This document shows, piece after piece, positions 1-4,836 of a stretch of 10,178 bases of DNA; the first letter of the stretch is position 1, and the number at the start of each line of letters is the position of its first letter. The DNA lies in assembly GCA_017622255.1 (NCBI GenBank), contig JAGARL010000180.1, positions 1 to 10,178 of the forward strand. The letters are read 5' to 3'. The translations under genes and the position numbers were made by a program. Under the pieces are notes generated by a model. The model did no database searches and was not told the origin of the DNA. It saw nothing but the letters and a program-made list of their open reading frames with translations. Source of the stretch: Methanocorpusculum sp. Lineage in GTDB: Archaea; Halobacteriota; Methanomicrobia; Methanomicrobiales; Methanocorpusculaceae.

Positions 1-23
1 CCCCTGTTCCTTTTCCTCCTCTT

Positions 24-66
24 CTCCCTCCCGCTCTCCCTCCCGCTTCCCGCACTCCCTCCCGCT
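24..66. repeat. 12-base polypyrimidine repeat, three copies
   Basis: The unit CTCCCTCCCGCT occurs exactly at 24-35, 36-47 and 55-66; the first two copies are directly adjacent and the third follows a 7-base interruption. It lies within a strand that is almost pure C/T from 1 to about 78. There are eight runs of three or more C between 26 and 70, so the complementary strand has eight closely spaced G-runs, a classic potential G-quadruplex. Read in frame 1 the tract is open and would give a Leu/Pro/Ser/Phe-rich stretch joined to the small reading frame that follows. Confidence 0.8.
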
Positions 67-96
67 CCCCTCTCTTTTGCCGCAACACAGAACCTT

Positions 97-222
97 ATGC
101 AAACAGCCGTCCTCATATCTTCTATGAGCAAACCGCTGACCCTTATCATAATCATCCTCCTCACCATCGGATTCATCGTCGCCGTCGTCGGCGTATCCGG
201 AGGATTCCTGCTCAATTCATAA
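97..222 (+). CDS. Small single-helix membrane protein, or N-terminal remnant of a TSUP-type transporter
   Basis: This short frame of 41 codons has a second in-frame ATG at 124 that would give 32 residues. From the second start it has a short polar N-terminus and then about 25 hydrophobic residues ending in a glycine-rich motif (GVSGGFLL) just before the stop. Third codon positions are mostly C, as in the two genes downstream, which supports translation in this frame. No SD is visible before either ATG. The motif resembles the first helix of TauE/SafE (TSUP) permeases, where a GxGGGFL-like sequence is common, so a decayed permease start is one reading; a genuine small membrane protein is the other. 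The frame is open back to position 1, so it could also be the C-terminus of a longer gene beginning outside the window. I do not recognise a specific family. Confidence 0.4.
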   Translation: MQTAVLISSMSKPLTLIIIILLTIGFIVAVVGVSGGFLLNS

Positions 223-230
223 GAAACGCG

Positions 231-238
231 TAAATATC
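231..238 (+). promoter_or_regulatory. TATA box for the YczE-type gene
   Basis: The sequence TAAATATC is centred about 25 bases before the ATG at 259. That is the usual archaeal distance from TATA box to transcription start, so the mRNA would begin at or next to the start codon. No SD precedes the ATG, in agreement with a leaderless message. Confidence 0.6.
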
Positions 239-258
239 CTGCATCCGAACCTTGATGC

Positions 259-897
259 ATGATACGTAACCGGCGCCTGCAGTACCTCTGCTGTGCTGCA
301 GGCCTCATCTGCATCTCCTTCGGCGTTGCCCTCACCACCAAAGCAGGGCTTGGAACCTCGCCGATATCCGCCATCCCCTACTCCTTATCCCTTATCATCC
401 CCGGGCTTTCCATGGGAACCTGGCTCATCCTCTTCAGCATTGCCCTCGTTCTCACCGAAATCATCCTCCTCAAAGGAAAGATGCCCGCCAAAAACTGGAT
501 ATCCCAGCTCCTCATCTCATTTCCCGTCGGTTGGCTCATCGACGCCGCCATGTGGCTGCTTTCCCCCTTCAACCCGGAGCTCTACCCGCTCAAAATCCTC
601 ACCGTCCTCCTCGGCTGTGTCGTAATCGCGCTCGGCGCATACCTCTGCGTCTCCGCATCCCTGCTCATCCTCCCGGGCGACGGATTCGTCCAGGTCTTAG
701 CGCAGGTCACCGGCAAATCCTTCGGCGGCGTGCGGGTCGTCTCCGACACAACCCAGATTCTCATCGCCGCCGTACTCTGCCTCGTCTTCCTCCACGCCCT
801 CGTCGGCGTCCGGGAAGGAACCGTCATCGCCGCCCTTCTCGTCGGCACGATTGTCAAAATCTTCGCAAAAATCCTGCCGCTAACCAGAGCTATATAG
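259..897 (+). CDS. YczE/YitT-type (DUF6198-like) integral membrane protein
   Basis: This is a polytopic membrane protein of 212 residues with about five to six hydrophobic segments (roughly 9-27, 52-71, 83-101, 110-138, 164-184 and 187-205) and a basic N-terminus (MIRNRR). The segment around residues 28-44 (KAGLGTSPISAIPYSLS) and the later LPGDGFVQ at 138-145 match the conserved glycine/serine loops of the YczE/YyaS/YitT group. The biochemical function of that family is not established. The ATG at 259 is chosen because a TATA box sits 25 bases upstream. The gene ends 23 bases before the TRIC-type gene, but that gene has its own TATA box, so the two need not be an operon. Codons end overwhelmingly in C, giving a C/T-rich coding strand. 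The family call is fairly secure; the substrate is unknown. Confidence 0.75.
   Translation: MIRNRRLQYLCCAAGLICISFGVALTTKAGLGTSPISAIPYSLSLIIPGLSMGTWLILFSIALVLTEIILLKGKMPAKNWISQLLISFPVGWLIDAAMWLLSPFNPELYPLKILTVLLGCVVIALGAYLCVSASLLILPGDGFVQVLAQVTGKSFGGVRVVSDTTQILIAAVLCLVFLHALVGVREGTVIAALLVGTIVKIFAKILPLTRAI
891..897 (+). promoter_or_regulatory. TATA box for the TRIC-type gene, overlapping the upstream stop
   Basis: TATATAG contains the TAG stop codon of the preceding gene and is centred 27 bases before the ATG at 921. This places the predicted transcription start at the initiation codon. The 23 bases between stop and start contain no SD, which fits a leaderless mRNA. Confidence 0.6.
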
Positions 898-920
898 TCC
901 TGCCCGCTCCATGCTACTGC

Positions 921-1550
921 ATGGCCCTCCTCCTCCTGCTTTTTCAACTCCTGGGAACCGTTGCCTTCGCCGCGTCCGGAGCGCTTACCGGCATCACCAA
1001 AAAGATGGACCTCTTCGGCATCCTCGTCCTTGCCGTCATCGTCGCCGTCGGCGGCGGAATCATCCGGGACCTTGTCCTCGGCATCACCCCGCCTGCCGTC
1101 TTCCGCGACCCAGGCTATGCGGTTCTTGCGGCAGGAACTGCGGCTGTTCTCTGCATCCCAGGAGTACGCCGGTATCTCACCCGCCACCGGAAAAGATACG
1201 ACCGGGCGCTTCTTCTCATGGATACCGTCGGCCTTGCCTCCTTTACGGTCGTTGGAATCCAGACCGCTTACGGCGTCTCGCCGTCCTTTTCGCCCTTCCT
1301 CCTGGTCTTTGTCGGCGTCGTCACCGGTGTCGGCGGCGGGGTTCTCCGGGATGTTCTGGCAGGGGACATGCCGGGCATCTTTGTTCGGCAGTTCTACGCA
1401 TCCGCCGCCGTAATCGGCGCGGTCGTCTGCGTTCTCCTCTGGACGGTGTCCGGCTCATTTGCCGCGATGACTTTCGGCATGCTGGTCATCATCCTGCTCC
1501 GCCTGGCGGCCGAACACTACAACTGGCGGCTCTACCGTCCGGAGAAATAA
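921..1550 (+). CDS. TRIC/UPF0126 family cation channel-like membrane protein
   Basis: The protein has 209 residues, the usual size for prokaryotic TRIC (trimeric intracellular cation channel; YicG/YadS, UPF0126) proteins, which form trimers with a conduction pathway through each subunit. Two homologous halves are visible: GGGIIRD at residues 44-50 and GGGVLRD at 138-144, each after a hydrophobic helix and followed by a short loop with a proline (PPAVF; GDMPGIF). A seventh hydrophobic stretch closes the protein, fitting the 3+3+1 topology. The frame is open further upstream to an ATG at 531, but that part runs through the preceding gene and is extremely Arg/Pro-rich, so it is a shadow. The ATG at 921 gives a normal family N-terminus and has a well-placed TATA box. 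Likely role: potassium or monovalent cation movement across the cytoplasmic membrane, inferred from the family. Confidence 0.85.
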   Translation: MALLLLLFQLLGTVAFAASGALTGITKKMDLFGILVLAVIVAVGGGIIRDLVLGITPPAVFRDPGYAVLAAGTAAVLCIPGVRRYLTRHRKRYDRALLLMDTVGLASFTVVGIQTAYGVSPSFSPFLLVFVGVVTGVGGGVLRDVLAGDMPGIFVRQFYASAAVIGAVVCVLLWTVSGSFAAMTFGMLVIILLRLAAEHYNWRLYRPEK

Positions 1551-1561
1551 GACTCTCTGTC

Positions 1562-1575
1562 ATAAAACATTTTAT
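1562..1575. promoter_or_regulatory. Perfect AT-rich dyad ahead of the TetR-type gene
   Basis: ATAAAA and TTTTAT form a perfect inverted repeat around a central CA. It lies 12 bases after the end of the TRIC-type gene and 12 bases before the TATA box of the regulator gene. It could be an operator, or part of the 3' end signal of the upstream gene. Confidence 0.35.
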
Positions 1576-1587
1576 CCTCCCGTGTCT

Positions 1588-1595
1588 AATATATC
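1588..1595 (+). promoter_or_regulatory. TATA box for the TetR-type regulator
   Basis: AATATATC is centred about 26.5 bases before the ATG at 1618, the distance expected for transcription starting at that ATG. This supports 1618 over the upstream GTG at 1582, which would lie before the promoter. Confidence 0.6.
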
Positions 1596-1604
1596 TGCAG
1601 AGAT
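1591..1604. promoter_or_regulatory. Candidate operator overlapping the TetR-type promoter
   Basis: A 14-base imperfect palindrome (12 of 14 positions symmetric) is centred on TCTGCAGA at 1594-1601. It overlaps the 3' edge of the TATA box and lies before the predicted transcription start. TetR proteins commonly bind such dyads at their own promoters, and binding here would block TBP/TFB or the polymerase. Autoregulation is an inference from position. Confidence 0.35.
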
Positions 1605-1617
1605 TGTGACCGCCAAT

Positions 1618-2190
1618 ATGAAAAAAACTGATATCCGCTACATCAGAACCGAGGCTGCCATCACCGACGCCTTCCTTGAGCTGGTTTCCGAGATCGGCTT
1701 CTATGCCATCACCGTAAAGGACATAACCGCCCGCGCCGACGTCAGCCGCGGCACCTTCTACCAGCACTACAATGACAAATACGCCCTCCTCTCCTCCTTC
1801 GAAGAGAAGATTCGAACCGACCTGCTGGACGCCTTAATGCCGGGCAGAATCCCGTTCAAGGCCGATGCCGTAAAGGAGCGGGTTATCCGGATGTTCGTCT
1901 ACTGCGAAGAGAACCTGAAGATGATGCGTGCGCTCTTTGGAAAGAAGGGTGATGCCGAGTTCCAGCAGCGGATGAAGGACATGCTCTGGGAAGAGGTCTT
2001 TGCCCAGCACATCAACTATGCCGGTCTTGCAAAGAAACTGGATGTCCCGGCAGACTACCTCCGCGAATATGTCAACTCCTCCCACTACCGCGTCTTCCAG
2101 ACCTGGCTGGAAAAGGACGAGCGCGAATCTCCGGAAGAGATCGCCGAGATTTATCTCAAGCTCAGCGTCATCTCCCCGCTGAATAAATAA
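1618..2190 (+). CDS. TetR/AcrR family transcriptional regulator
   Basis: This is a 190-residue one-component regulator. Residues 10-55 form the TetR-type DNA-binding domain: a helix (about 10-25), the pattern AITVKDITARADVSRGTFYQHY at about 30-51 with the recognition helix containing SRGTFYQHY, then DKYALL. The remainder is an all-helical, charged ligand-binding and dimerisation part with no motif that tells the ligand. Length is typical of the family. A GTG at 1582 would add 12 residues, but the TATA box at 1588-1595 places transcription at 1618. No divergent target gene exists; possible targets are itself and the adjacent membrane proteins. It is followed closely by the tRNA-Gly promoter. 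Confidence 0.85.
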   Translation: MKKTDIRYIRTEAAITDAFLELVSEIGFYAITVKDITARADVSRGTFYQHYNDKYALLSSFEEKIRTDLLDALMPGRIPFKADAVKERVIRMFVYCEENLKMMRALFGKKGDAEFQQRMKDMLWEEVFAQHINYAGLAKKLDVPADYLREYVNSSHYRVFQTWLEKDERESPEEIAEIYLKLSVISPLNK

Positions 2191-2210
2191 GGGAACTCAA
2201 ACAACAACCT

Positions 2211-2217
2211 TTTTAAA
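2211..2217 (+). promoter_or_regulatory. TATA box for tRNA-Gly
   Basis: TTTTAAA, preceded by CAACCT, is centred about 34 bases before the mature tRNA 5' end. Transcription would start near 2240, leaving a short 5' leader for RNase P to remove. Confidence 0.6.
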
Positions 2218-2247
2218 CTCACACCGCGTATAGATTAGAGCAACATT

Positions 2248-2319
2248 GCATCGATAGTGTAGTGGTTATCACTAGGCGTTGCCAACGCCTAAACTCGGGT
2301 TCGAGTCCCGGTCGATGCA
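2248..2319 (+). tRNA. tRNA-Gly (anticodon GCC)
   Basis: The whole cloverleaf can be drawn. The acceptor stem GCATCGA (2248-2254) pairs with TCGATGC (2312-2318) and the discriminator is A2319. The D arm has a GTG/CAC stem with GG in the loop. The anticodon stem AGGCG/CGCCT (2274-2278 and 2286-2290) carries the loop TTGCCAA with anticodon GCC at 2281-2283. The T arm TCGGG-TTCGAGT-CCCGG spans 2296-2312 approximately. No intron is present and CCA is not encoded, so the CCA-adding enzyme must supply it. It decodes GGC and GGU glycine codons, which are common in the neighbouring genes. Confidence 0.97.
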
Positions 2320-2329
2320 CTTCTTTTTC
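2320..2329 (+). terminator. T-rich terminator after tRNA-Gly
   Basis: The tRNA is followed at once by CTTCTTTTTC, an oligo-T run of the kind that ends archaeal transcription without a hairpin. Confidence 0.55.
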
Positions 2330-2353
2330 TGAATTTATTCCGGTAAGAATCCG

Positions 2354-2361
2354 TATATCTA
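2354..2361 (+). promoter_or_regulatory. Candidate TATA box for hisD
   Basis: TATATCTA, continuing into AAT, is centred about 31 bases before the hisD ATG. Transcription would start only a few bases ahead of the ATG, which has no convincing SD. An alternative AT-rich stretch lies at about 2331-2339. Confidence 0.45.
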
Positions 2362-2388
2362 AATTCTTCAAACCCCAATACTGTTACC

Positions 2389-3639
2389 ATGATTTGGCAG
2401 CCGGTAGAAGCTGATGCATGGAAAGCACAGCGCCGCGGATCCTTAAGCGATGTAAAAGATATTGTCGCAGGCATCATCGATGATGTCAGAACCAACGGTG
2501 ACGCAGCCCTTTTCGCGCTCACCGAAAAATTCGATAAACAGCAGCTCTCCTCCCTTCGCATCTCGCAGGAACAGATTGACGAAGCATACGAAACCGTCGA
2601 CCCTGCCCTTGTCCAGGCATTAATCGAGGCGGAGTCCAGAATCACCGCCTTCCATGAACTCCAGAAGCCCAAGACCCTCTGGCTGGAGGAGATGGAGCCG
2701 GGAATCACGCTCGGCGTAAAGATCACCCCGCTTGACAGAATCGGTGCCTATATTCCGGGAGGCCGCGCCGCCTACCCGTCCACCGTTCTGATGACCACCG
2801 TTGCCGCCCGTGTTGCAGGCGTCAAAGAGATTGTTCTCTGCACCCCGCCGCCGGTAAACCCGCTGACCTTGGTCGCCCTTGACATCGCCGGCGTCACCGA
2901 AGCATACCAGATCGGCGGTGCACAGGCCGTCGCCGCTATGGCGCTGGGAACCGAGACCATCCGCCCGGTACAGAAGATTGTGGGCCCCGGAAACGTCTTT
3001 GTAACGCAGGCAAAGATGATGCTGAGAGAACACGCGGAAATCGACTTCCCGGCAGGTCCGAGCGAGGTCGGCATCGTCGCAGACGCCGGGGCAAACCCGG
3101 TCTTTGTCGCCGCCGAGATTCTCGCCCAGGCAGAACACGACCCGAACTCCGCCTGCGTGCTGGTAACAGACAGCGCAGAACTTGCCAAGGCCGTCGGCCG
3201 CGAAATCGATGCACAGAGTGCGGACGCTCCCCGTGCCGAGATTATGGAAAAGTCCCTTTCCCATTCCGGCTACATCGTAACCGAAACCCTCGACGAGGCG
3301 CTTGCGGTCATCGACGACATCGCACCCGAACACCTCTGCATCATGACCGCCGACCCGCTCACCGCCCTTTCTGCCATCCATAATGCAGGCTCCATCTTCG
3401 TCGGTCCGTACACCCCGGTCGCCTGCGGAGACTATGCCTCCGGAACAAACCATGTGCTCCCGACCGCCGGATACGCAAAGAGCTACTCCGCTCTGGATGT
3501 CGGACACTTCATGAAGCGTTCCCAGGTCCAGATGGTGTCCCGCGAGGGGCTTGAAGTAATCGGCGATACCATCGAAACCCTCGCGCAGGCAGAAGGCCTT
3601 TTTGCGCACGCAAACTCTGTGAAACTGCGCAGAAAATAA
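2389..3639 (+). CDS. hisD: Histidinol dehydrogenase
   Basis: HisD oxidises L-histidinol to L-histidine in two NAD-dependent steps, the last reaction of histidine biosynthesis, in the cytoplasm as a zinc-dependent homodimer. The protein has 416 residues, close to the usual 420-435. Zinc ligands known from the Escherichia coli enzyme have clear counterparts: Q247 and H250 in [10 protein letters not shown]348 in [11 protein letters not shown], and H407 near the C-terminus. The catalytic Glu-His pair is E314-H315 in IAPEHLCIM. Other family blocks are [26 protein letters not shown] and [19 protein letters not shown]. No other his gene is adjacent, so it is transcribed alone, between tRNA-Gly and fdhC. 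A long antisense frame covering most of it (2620-3609) is a codon-bias shadow. Confidence 0.97.
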   Translation: MIWQPVEADAWKAQRRGSLSDVKDIVAGIIDDVRTNGDAALFALTEKFDKQQLSSLRISQEQIDEAYETVDPALVQALIEAESRITAFHELQKPKTLWLEEMEPGITLGVKITPLDRIGAYIPGGRAAYPSTVLMTTVAARVAGVKEIVLCTPPPVNPLTLVALDIAGVTEAYQIGGAQAVAAMALGTETIRPVQKIVGPGNVFVTQAKMMLREHAEIDFPAGPSEVGIVADAGANPVFVAAEILAQAEHDPNSACVLVTDSAELAKAVGREIDAQSADAPRAEIMEKSLSHSGYIVTETLDEALAVIDDIAPEHLCIMTADPLTALSAIHNAGSIFVGPYTPVACGDYASGTNHVLPTAGYAKSYSALDVGHFMKRSQVQMVSREGLEVIGDTIETLAQAEGLFAHANSVKLRRK

Positions 3640-3649
3640 CCATATATCT

Positions 3650-3678
3650 CCTTTTTTCCAAAAGGTAACACTGTTTTT
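3650..3678 (+). terminator. Probable hisD transcription terminator
   Basis: An inverted repeat, CCTTTT at 3650-3655 and AAAAGG at 3660-3665 around TTCC, is followed by a second run of six T at about 3673-3678. Both oligo-T runs lie within 40 bases of the hisD stop. Confidence 0.5.
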
Positions 3679-3694
3679 TATGATTTCTGTATCG

Positions 3695-3724
3695 GATTAT
3701 TTTCTGAAAAATTTTCGAATAATC
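3695..3724. repeat. Inverted repeat GATTATT ... AATAATC
   Basis: Perfect 7-base arms at 3695-3701 and 3718-3724 flank 16 bases that contain a second small dyad, GAAAA-A-TTTTC at 3706-3716. It lies about 70 bases ahead of the fdhC TATA box, beyond the hisD terminator. It could be a protein binding site; no function is shown. Confidence 0.4.
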
Positions 3725-3752
3725 AGGAAAAACCGTGATAAATCCTCTCTCC

Positions 3753-3781
3753 CTGAAAGGGGTGTGAATCGGCACTTTCAG
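3753..3781. promoter_or_regulatory. Dyad just upstream of the fdhC TATA box
   Basis: CTGAAAG at 3753-3759 and CTTTCAG at 3775-3781 are a perfect inverted repeat with a 15-base spacer, ending 9 bases before the TATA box. Archaeal activators often bind just upstream of BRE/TATA, so this is a candidate regulator site for formate-transporter expression. Confidence 0.4.
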
Positions 3782-3790
3782 ACCGCATAG

Positions 3791-3798
3791 TTTAAATA
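3791..3798 (+). promoter_or_regulatory. TATA box of fdhC
   Basis: TTTAAATA is a near-ideal archaeal TATA box. Its centre predicts transcription from about 3821, which gives a 5' leader of about 50 bases before the ATG at 3871, unlike the other first genes here. Confidence 0.65.
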
Positions 3799-3827
3799 CC
3801 TTCTGCACTAAGTAGAAACTAACGCAT

Positions 3828-3854
3828 CTTGAATCGGGAACACCCTGATTCGGG
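3828..3854 (+). promoter_or_regulatory. fdhC leader hairpin with a loop complementary to the ribosome binding site
   Basis: GAATCGGG at 3831-3838 pairs with CCTGATTC at 3844-3851 (one G-U) around the loop AACAC, and two G-U pairs and a C-G pair extend the stem to 3828/3854. The loop plus the next C, AACACC at 3839-3844, is the exact complement of GGTGTT at 3861-3866, which includes most of the SD. Two exclusive foldings are therefore possible, one leaving the SD free and one masking it. Pairing is read directly; a regulatory role is inferred. Confidence 0.45.
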
Positions 3855-3856
3855 TT

Positions 3857-3864
3857 GTGAGGTG
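3857..3864 (+). promoter_or_regulatory. Shine-Dalgarno site of fdhC
   Basis: GTGAGGTG, with GAGGTG matching the archaeal anti-SD consensus, stands 6 bases before the ATG at 3871. It decides that start over the in-frame TTG at 3829. Confidence 0.75.
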
Positions 3865-3870
3865 TTATTT

Positions 3871-4728
3871 ATGGTCACATTTAGCCCGGCGCAGGTTTGC
3901 GTCAAAATCGGAACTGCCGGCAAAGGCAAGTGCGGTCTGGCTCCAGGAAACATGCTGGTCCGTGCATTCCTTGCAGGTGCATATATCGCGATGGGAGCAG
4001 CTCTTGCAACCGTCGGATCTACCGGCGTTGCAGCCGTCTTCGGTGCAGGTATCGGCCAGTTCGTTACCGGTGCTCTCTTCCCGGTCGGTTTAGTCCTCGT
4101 TGTCTTAACCGGTGCAGAACTCTTCACCGGCGATGCAATGTTCGCCCCGATGTCCATGCTTCAGGGACATATTGGTCTTGGCAAGCTCATTTATCTCTGG
4201 ATTGTCGTATATATCGGAAACCTTATCGGTTCTCTGTTTATGGCATTCCTCGTATCCTACGGTCCGTATGTCACCTGGGATGCAGCAGGTGCCGCCGCAA
4301 TCACCGCATTCGGCGCCCGTGCAATCGCTATCGCAACTGCAAAGGTCTCCTACACCGGAGCAATGGGAATCCTCTCCTGCTTCTTCAAGGGTATCCTTTG
4401 TAACTGGCTCGTCTGCCTTGCAATCTTCCTTGCACTCGCAGCAGATGAAGTCATCTCCAAGATTCTCGCAATCTGGTTCCCGATCATGGCATTCGTTGCA
4501 ACCGGATTCGAACACTGTGTTGCAAACATGTACTTCATCCCGGCAGGTATCATCACCAACATGATTACCGGCGGCGAAGCAGTTGCAGGTCTTGACTGGA
4601 TTGGCATGTGGACCAACAACATTATCTGGGCAACCCTTGGTAACATTGTCGGTGCAGTTATCTTCATGGCAATCGTCTACTACTTCTGCTACAAGTCCGA
4701 GATTTGCGCACTCTGCGAAGTTAAATAA
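3871..4728 (+). CDS. fdhC: Formate transporter, FNT family
   Basis: This is a 285-residue integral membrane protein of the formate/nitrite transporter family, in which six-helix subunits form pentamers with one formate pore each. In methanogens FdhC supplies formate for methanogenesis and biosynthesis. The central histidine that gates FNT channels is H215 in FEHCVANM, with the family asparagine N219. The loop after the second helix is GAELFTGD at residues 81-88. About six hydrophobic helices are visible, and AGAYIAMGAALATV at about 30-43 is typical of archaeal FdhC. An in-frame TTG at 3829 would add 14 residues that run through the leader hairpin; the ATG at 3871 with its SD is preferred. Alanine is mostly GCA here, whereas the membrane genes at the window's left use GCC, which may reflect high expression. 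No formate dehydrogenase genes are adjacent. Confidence 0.95.
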   Translation: MVTFSPAQVCVKIGTAGKGKCGLAPGNMLVRAFLAGAYIAMGAALATVGSTGVAAVFGAGIGQFVTGALFPVGLVLVVLTGAELFTGDAMFAPMSMLQGHIGLGKLIYLWIVVYIGNLIGSLFMAFLVSYGPYVTWDAAGAAAITAFGARAIAIATAKVSYTGAMGILSCFFKGILCNWLVCLAIFLALAADEVISKILAIWFPIMAFVATGFEHCVANMYFIPAGIITNMITGGEAVAGLDWIGMWTNNIIWATLGNIVGAVIFMAIVYYFCYKSEICALCEVK

Positions 4729-4739
4729 GGTGATACGTA

Positions 4740-4755
4740 GGGGGGGAACTCCCCC
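4740..4755 (+). terminator. G-tract hairpin after fdhC
   Basis: Seven G (4740-4746), AACT, then five C (4751-4755) make a strong hairpin 11 bases after the fdhC stop. T-rich sequence follows from about 4762 to 4784. It probably ends transcription or protects the 3' end of an abundant fdhC mRNA. Confidence 0.5.
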
Positions 4756-4803
4756 AACCTCATATTCATCTTGGTCTCTTTTGAAATTGTTTCGGGTAAC
4801 TCC

Positions 4804-4811
4804 TTTTTATT
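4804..4811 (+). promoter_or_regulatory. Candidate TATA box for the acyl-CoA synthetase
   Basis: TTTTTATT is centred about 29 bases before the ATG at 4837. There is no SD ahead of that ATG, so a leaderless or nearly leaderless mRNA separate from fdhC is likely. Confidence 0.45.
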
Positions 4812-4836
4812 CTTCTAAAGCACATGTATATGCACT

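Noticed and set aside
531..920. 130-residue N-terminal extension of the TRIC-type protein
   Set aside because: The stretch is almost all Arg, Pro and His and overlaps the preceding gene in another frame. The protein from 921 has the family's normal length and a TATA box 27 bases upstream.
582..1187. Antisense open frame of 201 codons across the two membrane genes
   Set aside because: It is a shadow of the YczE-type and TRIC-type genes, with no SD or TATA box in the right place and a highly charged, motif-free product.
1582..1617. GTG start for the TetR-type regulator
   Set aside because: It precedes the TATA box at 1588-1595, which points to transcription at 1618; the 12 extra residues are not part of the helix-turn-helix domain.
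2620..3609. Antisense open frame of 329 codons over hisD
   Set aside because: It lies fully inside hisD, whose catalytic and zinc residues are all intact. The frame is open because of the C-rich third codon positions of hisD; its product is rich in Gly, Cys, His and Asp without any family motif.
3829..3870. TTG start giving fdhC 14 extra residues
   Set aside because: The codons run through the leader hairpin and SD. The ATG at 3871 has GAGGTG at 6 bases and gives a standard N-terminus.
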